Of a stretch of 64,000 bases of DNA, positions 34,082 through 42,239 are shown one piece after another. The notes below the pieces were generated by a model. That model saw only the letters and a program-made list of their open reading frames with translations, did no database searches and was not told where the DNA came from. A program made the translations under genes and the position numbers. Positions within the stretch are counted from its first letter, which is position 1. Each line of letters opens with the position of its first letter. The stretch is from Larkinella terrae (GTDB lineage Bacteria > Bacteroidota > Bacteroidia > Cytophagales > Spirosomataceae): contig NZ_WJXZ01000015.1 of the NCBI RefSeq assembly GCF_009668025.1, positions 124,001-188,000 of the forward strand. The letters are read 5' to 3'.

Positions 34082-35365
34082 ATGAAAACGAAGTCACCAA
34101 ATTTCGTCGGCAAACACATTTTGATGATCGTTGAAAACCTCGCCGTTCCGTTCGACAGCCGGGTTTGGCAGGAAGCCACGGCCTTGCGGCAGAGTGGCGC
34201 GGAGGTGAGCATCATTTGCCCGACCATGAAGGGCTACACCAAACGCTACGAATGCCTGGAAGGAATTGAAATTTACCGGCATTCGCTGGCCACGGAAGGC
34301 GACGGCGCGCTGGGCTATCTCTTCGAATACGGATCGGCATTGTTCTGGTGGTTTTACCTGAGCCTGCGGATCTATTTCCGAAAACCGTTCCAAGTCATTC
34401 ACGGCTGCAACCCGCCGGATCTGATTTTTATCGTTGCGCTGCCGTTCAAATTGTTCGGGGTCAAATACGTTTTCGATCACCACGACGCCAATCCGGAGCT
34501 GTTTATTGCCAAATTCGGCCGCAAAGGTTTTTTCTACCACCTGATGGTCTGGCTCGAACGGGCCACGTTCAGCGTCGCCGATTACAGCATAGCCACCAAC
34601 CAGTCCTACCGGGAAATTGCCCTCAAACGGGGCGGCATGCGCCCGGAAAAAGTGGCCGTCGTCCGGAGCGGTCCCAACCTCGACCGAATGAAAATCCGGC
34701 CCGCCAACAAGGTTCACAAAAAAGGCCGGGCTTATCTCGTCGGCTATCTGGGAACGATCGGAGAACAGGAAGGGATCGATTTGCTGCTGGATGCCGCCAA
34801 ACAGATTACCGCCGTCCGGCAGGATGTTCAATTCGCGATCATCGGCGCAGGTACCAGCCTGGAAGCCATGAAGGCGCTGTCGGTTCAGATGAATTTGCAG
34901 AACTACGTGACTTTCTACGGCCGACTGCCCGACGATCAGATGCTGGATATCCTGAATACCGCCGACGTCTGCGTCAATCCCGACCGGCCGACCGAGATGA
35001 ATGACATATCCACGATGAACAAGATCATGGAATACATGGCCCTCAAAAAACCGATCGTACAATTCGACTTAAAGGAAGGGCGCTTCTCGGCTCAGGACGC
35101 TTCGCTGTATGCCGATCACACAAAACCGGATGATTTCGCGCAGAAAATCCTGGAATTGATCAACAGCAAACCCCTGCGGGTTCAGATGGGCGAATATGGC
35201 TACCACCAGGTTGTCAATCAGCTTTCGTGGACCTACGAACGTAAAAAACTACTGACTCTTTACCATAACGTGTTGGCTTTCAATCAGCGTCAATCTATGC
35301 TAGTCTCTGTACTCAAACTGTTTTCTCCGCCCTCGAGGGCCGGCAAGGCAGTCTCAAAAATGTAA
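34082..35365 (+). CDS. Family 4 glycosyltransferase
   Basis: A 427-residue GT-B glycosyltransferase. N-terminal acceptor domain: ENLAVPFDSRVWQEATALRQ and HGCNPPDLIFIVALPFKLFG. C-terminal donor domain: YLGTIGEQEGIDLLLDAA, FYGRLPDDQMLDILNTADV and a MEYMALKKPIVQFDLKEGR motif in the position of the usual E-x7-E. It starts 12 bases after the dehydrogenase stop and may use its product. The last 25 residues are poorly conserved. Confidence 0.87.
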   Translation: MKTKSPNFVGKHILMIVENLAVPFDSRVWQEATALRQSGAEVSIICPTMKGYTKRYECLEGIEIYRHSLATEGDGALGYLFEYGSALFWWFYLSLRIYFRKPFQVIHGCNPPDLIFIVALPFKLFGVKYVFDHHDANPELFIAKFGRKGFFYHLMVWLERATFSVADYSIATNQSYREIALKRGGMRPEKVAVVRSGPNLDRMKIRPANKVHKKGRAYLVGYLGTIGEQEGIDLLLDAAKQITAVRQDVQFAIIGAGTSLEAMKALSVQMNLQNYVTFYGRLPDDQMLDILNTADVCVNPDRPTEMNDISTMNKIMEYMALKKPIVQFDLKEGRFSAQDASLYADHTKPDDFAQKILELINSKPLRVQMGEYGYHQVVNQLSWTYERKKLLTLYHNVLAFNQRQSMLVSVLKLFSPPSRAGKAVSKM

Positions 35366-35370
35366 GAATT

Positions 35371-37224
35371 ATGTGCGGTATTCTGGGGGGTGTCAACATC
35401 TTCATCACTGAAAAACAGCTTGACATGATTAGCCATCGCGGGCCGGATGGGTATGGATTGGAAGAACTGCTGGTTCACAACAATCCGGTTTACTTAGGCC
35501 ATCGGCGGTTGTCTATCGTTGATTTGAGTCCGGCGGGCGCGCAGCCGATGCGCTCGTCCTGTGGTCGGTATCATCTATTGTTTAATGGCGAAATCTACAA
35601 TCATCAGGCGCTCAGGCAGGAATTAACCGATGTCGAGTTTCGGGGACATTCGGACACGGAGACGGTTTTGTATTACCTGATCCGGTTTGGCATGGAGGGC
35701 GTCAAAGCGTTTAACGGCATTTTTAGCATTGCTTTTCTGGATGTTTACGAAGGCAAAATCTGGCTCGTCCGCGACCGGTTTGGCGTAAAACCGCTGTATT
35801 ATCACCAACGGGGTCGTCAGCTTATTTTTTCCTCCGAAATTCGGCCCATTGCCGACTCGGTGTCGCTTTCACTGAATCGGGAAGCGCTGGCGGTTTTGCT
35901 GCGGTTGCGCTACAATCCTTCGCCCGACACCTTATACAATGAAATCAATAAGTTGCGGCCGGGTCATATTGCCGAGTTCGATATTCGCAAAAGCACCTTC
36001 ACGGTTTCGCCTTTCAATCAACGAAAACCCCGGCCCGCCTTGTCGATTTCGTTTGAAGAAGCCGTTGAGGAATACGGCCGATTGGTGGAAAATGCGATAA
36101 AAAACCAGTTGATGTCGGATGTAGAAGTTGGGGTTTTGCTGAGTGGCGGAATTGATTCGGCGATTGTCGCCCATTTTGCGGCTAAACATTATCCCCGAAA
36201 ACTGAAGGCATTCACGGTCGGTTACCCGGGAAAAACCCCGCAAAACGAGATTGAGCAGTCGCAGTATACGGCCCGGCAACTCAACATCGAGCATTTTACG
36301 ACCCTTTTGTCCGAAGATGATTTTCAGCGGAATGTATCGCGCACGGTCGGTATTATTGAAGAACCTTCTGCTACGACGTCCATCCTCCCGATGTTCCGCC
36401 TGTGCGGGATGGCCTCCCGCCATGTCAAAGTGGTGCTGACGGGCCAGGGGGCCGACGAACCGCTGGGCGGTTATTTCCGCTACCAGAACGAGCTGCTTTA
36501 CGAGAAATTACCCCTGCCCAACCTGTTGTCGAAATGGCTGTCGAAGGTACCCGCGCTGACAAAACGGGAAGAAACCCGCCGGGCGCTGATGGCCTGGCGC
36601 GAGCCCGACATCGTTAAACGGTTCGACGAATCCTACGCCGTTTTCACCAACGAGGAAATCGAGCGGCTGACGGGCATCACCAAATCCCGGTCGCAGGACT
36701 ACATCCGGTATTCGTACGATCTGATGCAGGGCAGTACGAATGTGCCGGTGGAAGCCATGATGCAAAACGACCTGATCATGAATCTGTCCGACGACCTGCT
36801 CAACTATACCGACAAGCTTTCCATGAATTTTGGCCTGGAAGCCCGGGTTCCGTTTCTGGACAACGATCTGGTCGATTTTCTGAGCCTCCTTCCCCGCGAA
36901 TACAAACTGAGCCTGGGACGCACCAAGATCATCCATAAAGCATTTGCCCACTCGATTTTAAAAGACACGATCATCAATCGCCGGAAAAACGGCTTTGAAT
37001 CACCTACCCAGAAATGGCTCAAAGGCGCATCCGGAAGTACATTTCGCGAATTGCTGGTAAAACCCCAAACCGCCTTCAGCCAGGTCATCAACACCAAGGC
37101 CGTTGATCAGCTTTTCGCGTATCACCAGCAGGGTGGCTACAGCCGTGAAAAGCAGCTCTTTACCCTATTGTCAATCTATTGTTGGATGGAAAAACAGTAC
37201 TCATCAGCCATCACCACGGTATAA
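35371..37224 (+). CDS. asnB: Asparagine synthase-like glutamine amidotransferase
   Basis: A 617-residue protein with an N-terminal Ntn glutaminase domain starting MCGILGGV (Cys2 nucleophile) and RGPDGYG, and a synthetase domain with the ATP pyrophosphatase loop SGGIDSAI near residue 258. Family members make asparagine from aspartate; relatives in O-antigen and capsule clusters (for example WbpS) are linked to amidation of uronic acids. Its place between a glycosyltransferase and the sugar-phosphate transferase, beside a uronate-forming dehydrogenase, favours polymer amidation. Plain asparagine synthesis is the alternative. Confidence 0.88.
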   Translation: MCGILGGVNIFITEKQLDMISHRGPDGYGLEELLVHNNPVYLGHRRLSIVDLSPAGAQPMRSSCGRYHLLFNGEIYNHQALRQELTDVEFRGHSDTETVLYYLIRFGMEGVKAFNGIFSIAFLDVYEGKIWLVRDRFGVKPLYYHQRGRQLIFSSEIRPIADSVSLSLNREALAVLLRLRYNPSPDTLYNEINKLRPGHIAEFDIRKSTFTVSPFNQRKPRPALSISFEEAVEEYGRLVENAIKNQLMSDVEVGVLLSGGIDSAIVAHFAAKHYPRKLKAFTVGYPGKTPQNEIEQSQYTARQLNIEHFTTLLSEDDFQRNVSRTVGIIEEPSATTSILPMFRLCGMASRHVKVVLTGQGADEPLGGYFRYQNELLYEKLPLPNLLSKWLSKVPALTKREETRRALMAWREPDIVKRFDESYAVFTNEEIERLTGITKSRSQDYIRYSYDLMQGSTNVPVEAMMQNDLIMNLSDDLLNYTDKLSMNFGLEARVPFLDNDLVDFLSLLPREYKLSLGRTKIIHKAFAHSILKDTIINRRKNGFESPTQKWLKGASGSTFRELLVKPQTAFSQVINTKAVDQLFAYHQQGGYSREKQLFTLLSIYCWMEKQYSSAITTV

Positions 37225-37283
37225 AGCAATCCGTGAATATTCCAAAAGCCATTCTATCATTCCGAATCAACCATTTGTCCACC

Positions 37284-37943
37284 ATGCTGACCTATCACGA
37301 TAGCGAAATCGGCGAACTATACCAGGAAGAATATGTTCCCGTTCAAACCGCCAACACCGTTGGTAAGAGAGTTTTTGATTTGATTGTTGCCAGCCTGGTT
37401 ATTATACTGTTTCTTAGCTGGTTGCTCCCACTCTTTGGCTTGCTGATAAAATTATCTTCGCCCGGACCGATGTTTTACACGCAGGTGCGGACCGGACATA
37501 AAAACCGCCCGTTCCTTTGTTTCAAGTTACGGACAATGGTTGACAGCGATTCGAACGAATTCCAGCAGGCGGTTCCGAATGACCCCCGCATAACGCCCGT
37601 CGGCAAATGGATGAGGAAGCGAAATTTTGATGAACTGCCGCAGTTTTTCAACGTTCTCCGGGGCGAAATGAGCATTGTTGGACCCCGGCCACACGCCATC
37701 ATGCACGACTCTGACTATTGGCTTCTGTTGCCCGACTACCACAAACGGTATTCGATTGTTCCGGGAATTACGGGGCTTGCGCAGGCTCGCGGTGCGCGGG
37801 GACTGACCGACAGTTGTTTAAAAATGCAGCACCGTTTGCGTTATGACCTCTTCTATATCAAAAAGAGATCGTTTCTCCTCGACGCTCGGATATTCTGGTG
37901 GACGCTTGTCGCGATGTGTAAAGGGGATAAAAATGCAGGGTAG
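37284..37943 (+). CDS. Initiating sugar-phosphate transferase (polyprenyl-phosphate, WcaJ/ExoY family)
   Basis: Transfers the first sugar-1-phosphate to undecaprenyl phosphate; 219 residues from ATG 37284. An earlier in-frame start at 37179 would overlap asnB and is rejected. One hydrophobic N-terminal segment (about residues 40-60) follows KRVFDLIVAS. Family motifs are LIKLSSPGPMFYTQVRTGHK, FKLRTM, RKRNFDELPQFFNVLRGEMS, IVGPRPHA and PGITGLAQARG. It lacks the large N-terminal membrane region of full-length WcaJ. It closes the cluster and is followed by a hairpin. Confidence 0.9.
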   Translation: MLTYHDSEIGELYQEEYVPVQTANTVGKRVFDLIVASLVIILFLSWLLPLFGLLIKLSSPGPMFYTQVRTGHKNRPFLCFKLRTMVDSDSNEFQQAVPNDPRITPVGKWMRKRNFDELPQFFNVLRGEMSIVGPRPHAIMHDSDYWLLLPDYHKRYSIVPGITGLAQARGARGLTDSCLKMQHRLRYDLFYIKKRSFLLDARIFWWTLVAMCKGDKNAG

Positions 37944-37963
37944 CAATCTGAAAACGGCAAGTT

Positions 37964-37990
37964 GTCAGGCAGCTTTCCAAGTTGCCTGAC
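37964..37990. terminator. Hairpin at the end of the polysaccharide locus
   Basis: GTCAGGCA (37964-37971) pairs perfectly with TGCCTGAC (37983-37990) over an 11-nt loop, 20 bases after the last cluster gene and just before the stop of a convergent tiny gene. The T-tail is weak (TTCT), so the terminator call is tentative; it could serve both strands. Confidence 0.4.
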
Positions 37991-37993
37991 TTC

Positions 37994-38152
37994 TCAGTCT
38001 TCACTCAGTTTGAAAATTTCGTAGGCTTCCAAATGATGTTCCTGCGCATACTGATCTGCCTTTTCTTCGGTTTCAAACCAGTGGAGCAAACCGGACACAT
38101 CTCGCACAATCTCGGGACTATCGGTAGAAGGGTTTTTAATAATGATGTACAT
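37994..38152 (-). CDS. 52-residue protein, paralogue of the next tiny gene
   Basis: The reverse strand encodes MYIIIKNPSTDSPEIVRDVS with the later stretch LLHWFETEEKADQYAQEHH and ends KLSED. It aligns with the 60-residue protein at 38561-38743: both start M(Y/ALY)II, share W(F/I)HxFE-type W-F-E/S-x-EEA spacing, a Tyr/Ala helix and an acidic end (EIFKLSEDin one, NIFKKEEP in the other). The duplication supports a real gene. No signal peptide, metal motif or known family recognised; function unknown. Confidence 0.6.
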   Translation of the reverse strand: MYIIIKNPSTDSPEIVRDVSGLLHWFETEEKADQYAQEHHLEAYEIFKLSED

Positions 38153-38560
38153 ACTATAAAAATATTAATGTAACTAAGGGGTAGGGAAAGGAAGAAATAT
38201 CACCATAAAATACTAATCGACCAGTATAAATGGACCTCCAAATATAGTGAATCACTGAAAAATTATACTCTAGATAAAATGAAAAGAACCATTTTACCAA
38301 ATTAAATTTATAAAATGGTACGCACGTTGATGAAGCCGGTACGTTTCAAAATACAGAAATGTGAACTCCATTGGTCAGTAAAGACCAATGAAAATCCAAT
38401 AACCTGCTTTTCGAGGTAGTTATTATAATAAGCTGGTGTAGAAAAATGAACGGGTCTGTAAAGCAGTGCACATCAAAACCGGTTATCCGGTTTTGATGTG
38501 CATTTTCAATATTAATAACGCAATTTAACTTTAATTAGAATCATTCCGAAATACCTGCAC
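38153..38560. other. AT-rich gap between two tiny paralogous genes
   Basis: About 400 bases with no convincing coding sequence. A 34-codon plus-strand frame near 38315 looks random. The only strong structure is the palindrome at 38467-38502. The region between the two related genes is not repeated, so I cannot see duplication endpoints. Confidence 0.5.
38467..38502. terminator. Perfect 16-bp inverted repeat, likely terminator
   Basis: TGCACATCAAAACCGG (38467-38482) and CCGGTTTTGATGTGCA (38487-38502) are exact complements with a TTAT loop, followed on the plus strand by TTTTC. It lies about 60 nt downstream of the minus-strand gene ending at 38561. A terminator for that gene is the simple reading, but on that strand the T-tail is poor. 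A protein-binding palindrome is possible. Confidence 0.55.
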
Positions 38561-38743
38561 TTATTCCTTCTTCGGATTTTTGGGTTCTTCCTTTTTAAAT
38601 ATGTTATAATCCCTGAGTTTGTTTTCCACGGCAAACTTGAGTGCTTCCTCATAGGATTCAAAATAATGAATCCATCCGTTTGGATTTGTGGTTAATGCAA
38701 CGTCTTTGATCGTGACATCGTATAGTATAATATACAAAGCCAT
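38561..38743 (-). CDS. 60-residue protein, paralogue of the tiny gene downstream
   Basis: Begins MALYIILYDVTIKDVALTTN, then GWIHYFESYEEALKFAVEN and a Lys/Glu/Pro-rich end (KKEEPKNPKKE). Predicted as a beta-strand followed by a helix. It shares the layout and key Trp/Phe/Glu positions of the 52-residue protein encoded at 37994-38152 on the same strand. No export signal. Function unknown; the pair sits between the polysaccharide locus and an AT-rich gap. Confidence 0.6.
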   Translation of the reverse strand: MALYIILYDVTIKDVALTTNPNGWIHYFESYEEALKFAVENKLRDYNIFKKEEPKNPKKE

Positions 38744-39688
38744 AAATTATGATGTAAATGAAGTAGAAAGTCAGATTTAAATTGGCCTCTTCCCAAGTCT
38801 TTCCGGGAATAAGTTTGGCTTGAGATTAAGTCGCCTGTTGATTGTATATCGGCGTCATAAACTACAATGTCCGGGAAGTTTTTAATAAACTACTTTATCA
38901 ACCAGACATCCACCGCTCGGAAGGTTTCGCACAATCCTGGCTATCTATCCGCCATCGATCTGTACGCTATGCGTATGGTAAATCTGTCGATTTAGTTTGA
39001 TTTTTTAGCACTAAAATAATAAATAATATAAAAAATCAAATCTATCAGCAGGTATTGCGTTAGTTTTCGGACTTCTTCAGTTTGGTTTTCCTGAATAAAT
39101 TTCCCCAAAACTATGATTTCCATAACGTCTATACGTAAACCGATTGCCAGTAATTAGTTGGCTCTTTTGGCAAGGCTATACCTTGTTTTTAACCTTTGTA
39201 ATGCAGGACGCGCAGTAGTGTCCGTATTTCGATGGTCTTCATTGTTTTCGACAGAGGGTTAAATTAGGCTGGTCTAAAGAAAAAATATACTCCAAGTACC
39301 AAAGAGAAATAAAAGACTTTATAAAACAGTAAGCCCGTCATTCAATCGTAATTATAAGACAAAAATAATACCCGAAATTTCAATCCACAAATGATCATTG
39401 CGAAAATTAGCCTATTCAATATTTGATTGTACACATTCAATCGTTTAATGAGCTTGAATCAGAATACATATAAGATAACCACATCTCAATGCCTGATAAT
39501 ATTTCCCAGTATTCAAATAGATAGCTTAAAAATAGAGCCATTTCGTTAAATACCAAGGAAAATAAAGATTAATTTTATAATCTGATTCGTTCCATTTGTA
39601 TCTCAAAAATAATGCCGGTAAACGGCGCAAATCCTAACTGAAAGACGGCATATTTATTATTCTATTTCACTCATAAAAACCGCCAACT
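38744..39688. other. AT-rich intergenic region, almost empty
   Basis: About 945 bases without a clear gene. The composition is strongly AT-rich after 39000. The only frame with some protein-like character is a 43-residue reverse-strand frame (38992-39123), listed separately. I see no transposase remnant, tRNA, long hairpin or repeat. It may be a decayed region or a regulatory stretch. Confidence 0.5.
38992..39123 (-). CDS. Possible 43-residue single-helix membrane peptide
   Basis: The reverse strand reads MEIIVLGKFIQENQTEEVRK, then a hydrophobic stretch (LLIDLIFYIIYYF) and a basic end (SAKKSN). The charged-then-hydrophobic-then-Lys layout resembles a small membrane peptide. Forty-three codons could arise by chance in AT-rich DNA, and I see no supporting ribosome site, so this is tentative. 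Confidence 0.2.
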   Translation of the reverse strand: MEIIVLGKFIQENQTEEVRKLTQYLLIDLIFYIIYYFSAKKSN

Positions 39689-42157
39689 TTATTTCACTTC
39701 CAAAACCGCCTTCCCCACACCCGGCAGGCCATTGGTCGTTGCGCCCTCGGCAAGGACGTGAATCGTGGTGCGGGCGTCGCTCGCAAAGAACGTGACCTGT
39801 GCCTTGCCGTCGGCATCGGTTTGAATCATCGGGGCCCAGTGCAGCGTCGGGCGGTAATCCGGGCGGACGTGCTCCGGTTTGGGCTCGTCGTACCGGGGGG
39901 CATAAAACTCGCGGACAGTCCGAAAACCGGGCAAGGTCGCTACCAACGTGCCAGGGGACTTGTCTTTGCTGTAATCGTAATCCGGCGATCCGCGTTTCGT
40001 ATACACGGCAATAACACCACCGCTCGCCCGACTTCCAAAAATAGTGGCCGCAGCACCTTTTAAAACATCGATGTAGTCCACATCATACACCGAAAGAGTA
40101 AGTACCGCGTCTTTGGAAACCGGTACACCATCGATCGTGAACAGCGGTTCAACGACGCCCGCAAAATTGGCCGAACCGCGAATCTGGACGGTCGGATTCA
40201 TGGGACTTCCCGATATATTGACACCCGCAATCCGGCCCTGCAGCATCTGCAGCACCGATTGAGCACCGCCCGTCATGGTCTGATCCACTTTCAGGGTATT
40301 GCTGGCCTGGCCGTAAATTTTCCGGGAATCCGTCGGCGCTTCCTTTTTTTTACGAATCGTCACTTCCTTCAGCATTATCTCCCGGTTCCGCCGGATCTGG
40401 CGTTCGATATCCAGGTATTCCTTCGCCCGTTTCAGGTAATCAGCCAATTCATCGCGCTGAAAAACAATCGGCTTATACGGTATTTGTGTCCAGGTAACCG
40501 TCGGACTGGCGAGATTTTCAAGTGAAATTTCCAGATTTCGGTTGTTCTTGCCCATCACCGCCTGAATCATCACCCGGGTTGAATCGCTGTAATCCAGACC
40601 GTTGACGCTGAACTGCCCGTTTTCGTCCGATTCGCCCGACAGTATGTTCTGCGTGCTGTCCCGGCGCATTAGCATAAACGTCAGTGCCACCGTACCAGGG
40701 GCTTTCTGGTTGGGCCGCACGACTTTCCCTGCCAAAACCAACCCCTGTTCAACCAGGTGTTTCGGTGCCGGATACGTATCCTGCAACACATCTTTCCAGA
40801 CAAACCGGCGCCAGCCCTGCGTCATCATCAGTACATCCAGGTCGGAAAGCCGCTCGTTGTTCGCCGGATCGAAATAATAACCGGGTTGCTCGATAACCCC
40901 TTTGAGATCCGAACTCAGCAGCAGGTAAGACGCCAGACTGGCCGCGTATGGTTCTTTTTCCAGCACCTGGTGAGCGTCGGTTGCCGCCAGCGAAAGATTG
41001 GTCCGAACCGGTTTTCCCGACGCATCCGATACGGTAATGTCCAGTTGAATTTTTTCGCGCGGACTAAAGACCGCTTTCGACGGTTTCAGATGAACGGTCA
41101 GGCGGTTATTTCGTTCGGAAAAAACCAGTCGCTCGCCCACCGGCTGGTTGGTTTCGTCGAACAGCGTAATCTGCGCGATACCTTCCGGAAACAACTGCCG
41201 GGGAATCTGAAGAACAACCGATTTTTTGCTCACATCGCCCTGCGCAATCTGAATGCTTACTCCGCGCGACTGCGCAATTACCGTAAACCGCCCCTGCGTG
41301 CTGGAGGGTTTATTATTCCGAATATACACCCGCACATTATCCCGGTTGGTAATGTTGTCGACCAGCAACACGTAGCCTTCCGGCCGGGCGTCCGGAATCG
41401 GAAACTTGTGCGTGCTGCCGTCGTCCAGTTTCACAAAAGCCGTGTAGTGCTGCCCCGTTTCCGGCGTCATGGAAAAATAACCCATGCCCAGGTGTTTGGT
41501 CGAAAAACCGGTAACCGTGTCTCCCGCCGAACTCAGGACAAAACCGGAGGCTGTCAGCCCCTTTCCCGCCGGGCTCACGGTTTTGAACGCTATCCGCCCT
41601 TCCATGCCGTTCACCAGTTGGCCCCCTTCCGGAAAAAACTGGACATCCGGCCGAGCCGTCAGCGGTTTGTCATTGCCCAGTTGCGCCGGTTCCGAATCCG
41701 TGTGCAAAATCGTGAGCGGTTTGGTGAAGAAATAATCTTCCGCAAAATTACGCATCCAGCCCGTATACGCCCGCAGGACGTACCCGCCAGCGGCCAGCGA
41801 ATCGCCCAGGGCAATATCGCCGACGGCGTAACCGTTTTCCGCTCGCAGGATGCGATGAACCACGACTTTCCGGCTTTCGAGTTGCAGCAAATCAACGTAC
41901 AGCACCTTGCTGATCGAATCGGCCAGATGTTCGGGACCATCGAACAGATAGCCTTTCATCCAGACCGTTTCGCCAACGGTATAATACGGTTTGTCGGTCT
42001 GAACGTATACTTTTTCTTTCGGATAGGCAGTATGATACGCCCGGAACCGATCAAATAACCGGGTCGGAAAATCGTCGGCGACAAAACCGAGCGCCAGTAA
42101 AACCGGTACGACGACCATTCCGCCCAAACGCCGAAACGAAACAAGTAGTAGATTCAT
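39689..42157 (-). CDS. MG2-domain protein with TonB-plug domain but no barrel
   Basis: An 822-residue exported protein; hydrophobic N-terminus MNLLLVSFRRLGGMVVVPVL. The N-terminal half has macroglobulin-like (MG2) segments such as VYVQTDKPYYTVGETVWMKG and SPREKIQLDITV. Residues about 630-745 form a TonB-receptor plug domain: SVLQMLQGRIAGVNISG, VQIRGSANFAG, PLFTIDGVPV and IDVLKGAAATIFGSRASGGVI. No beta-barrel follows; the end (DGKAQVTFFASDARTTIHV) looks like another MG/A2M-type domain. Such plug-bearing surface proteins are frequent in Bacteroidota and often annotated as TonB-dependent receptors. Role unknown; probably cell envelope. Confidence 0.8.
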   Translation of the reverse strand: MNLLLVSFRRLGGMVVVPVLLALGFVADDFPTRLFDRFRAYHTAYPKEKVYVQTDKPYYTVGETVWMKGYLFDGPEHLADSISKVLYVDLLQLESRKVVVHRILRAENGYAVGDIALGDSLAAGGYVLRAYTGWMRNFAEDYFFTKPLTILHTDSEPAQLGNDKPLTARPDVQFFPEGGQLVNGMEGRIAFKTVSPAGKGLTASGFVLSSAGDTVTGFSTKHLGMGYFSMTPETGQHYTAFVKLDDGSTHKFPIPDARPEGYVLLVDNITNRDNVRVYIRNNKPSSTQGRFTVIAQSRGVSIQIAQGDVSKKSVVLQIPRQLFPEGIAQITLFDETNQPVGERLVFSERNNRLTVHLKPSKAVFSPREKIQLDITVSDASGKPVRTNLSLAATDAHQVLEKEPYAASLASYLLLSSDLKGVIEQPGYYFDPANNERLSDLDVLMMTQGWRRFVWKDVLQDTYPAPKHLVEQGLVLAGKVVRPNQKAPGTVALTFMLMRRDSTQNILSGESDENGQFSVNGLDYSDSTRVMIQAVMGKNNRNLEISLENLASPTVTWTQIPYKPIVFQRDELADYLKRAKEYLDIERQIRRNREIMLKEVTIRKKKEAPTDSRKIYGQASNTLKVDQTMTGGAQSVLQMLQGRIAGVNISGSPMNPTVQIRGSANFAGVVEPLFTIDGVPVSKDAVLTLSVYDVDYIDVLKGAAATIFGSRASGGVIAVYTKRGSPDYDYSKDKSPGTLVATLPGFRTVREFYAPRYDEPKPEHVRPDYRPTLHWAPMIQTDADGKAQVTFFASDARTTIHVLAEGATTNGLPGVGKAVLEVK

Positions 42158-42239
42158 TTAGTAGTTTTTCAAAATAATATGGTAAAAAAACAAATACTCG
42201 CCTATAAATTAGCAATCTGTATGGCTAGTACCCCAAAAA

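Noticed and set aside
34094-35062. 322-codon reverse frame opposite a glycosyltransferase gene
   Set aside because: Shadow of the GT4 gene with no domain signature.
37179-37283. Longer N-terminus for the sugar-phosphate transferase
   Set aside because: It overlaps the end of asnB and adds residues unlike the family; ATG 37284 gives a typical start.
38744-39688. Decayed insertion sequence
   Set aside because: No transposase-like translation, terminal inverted repeats or target duplication found.
40757-42058. 433-codon plus-strand frame opposite the MG2/TonB-plug gene
   Set aside because: Arg/Gln/His-rich shadow frame; the minus strand encodes the recognisable protein.
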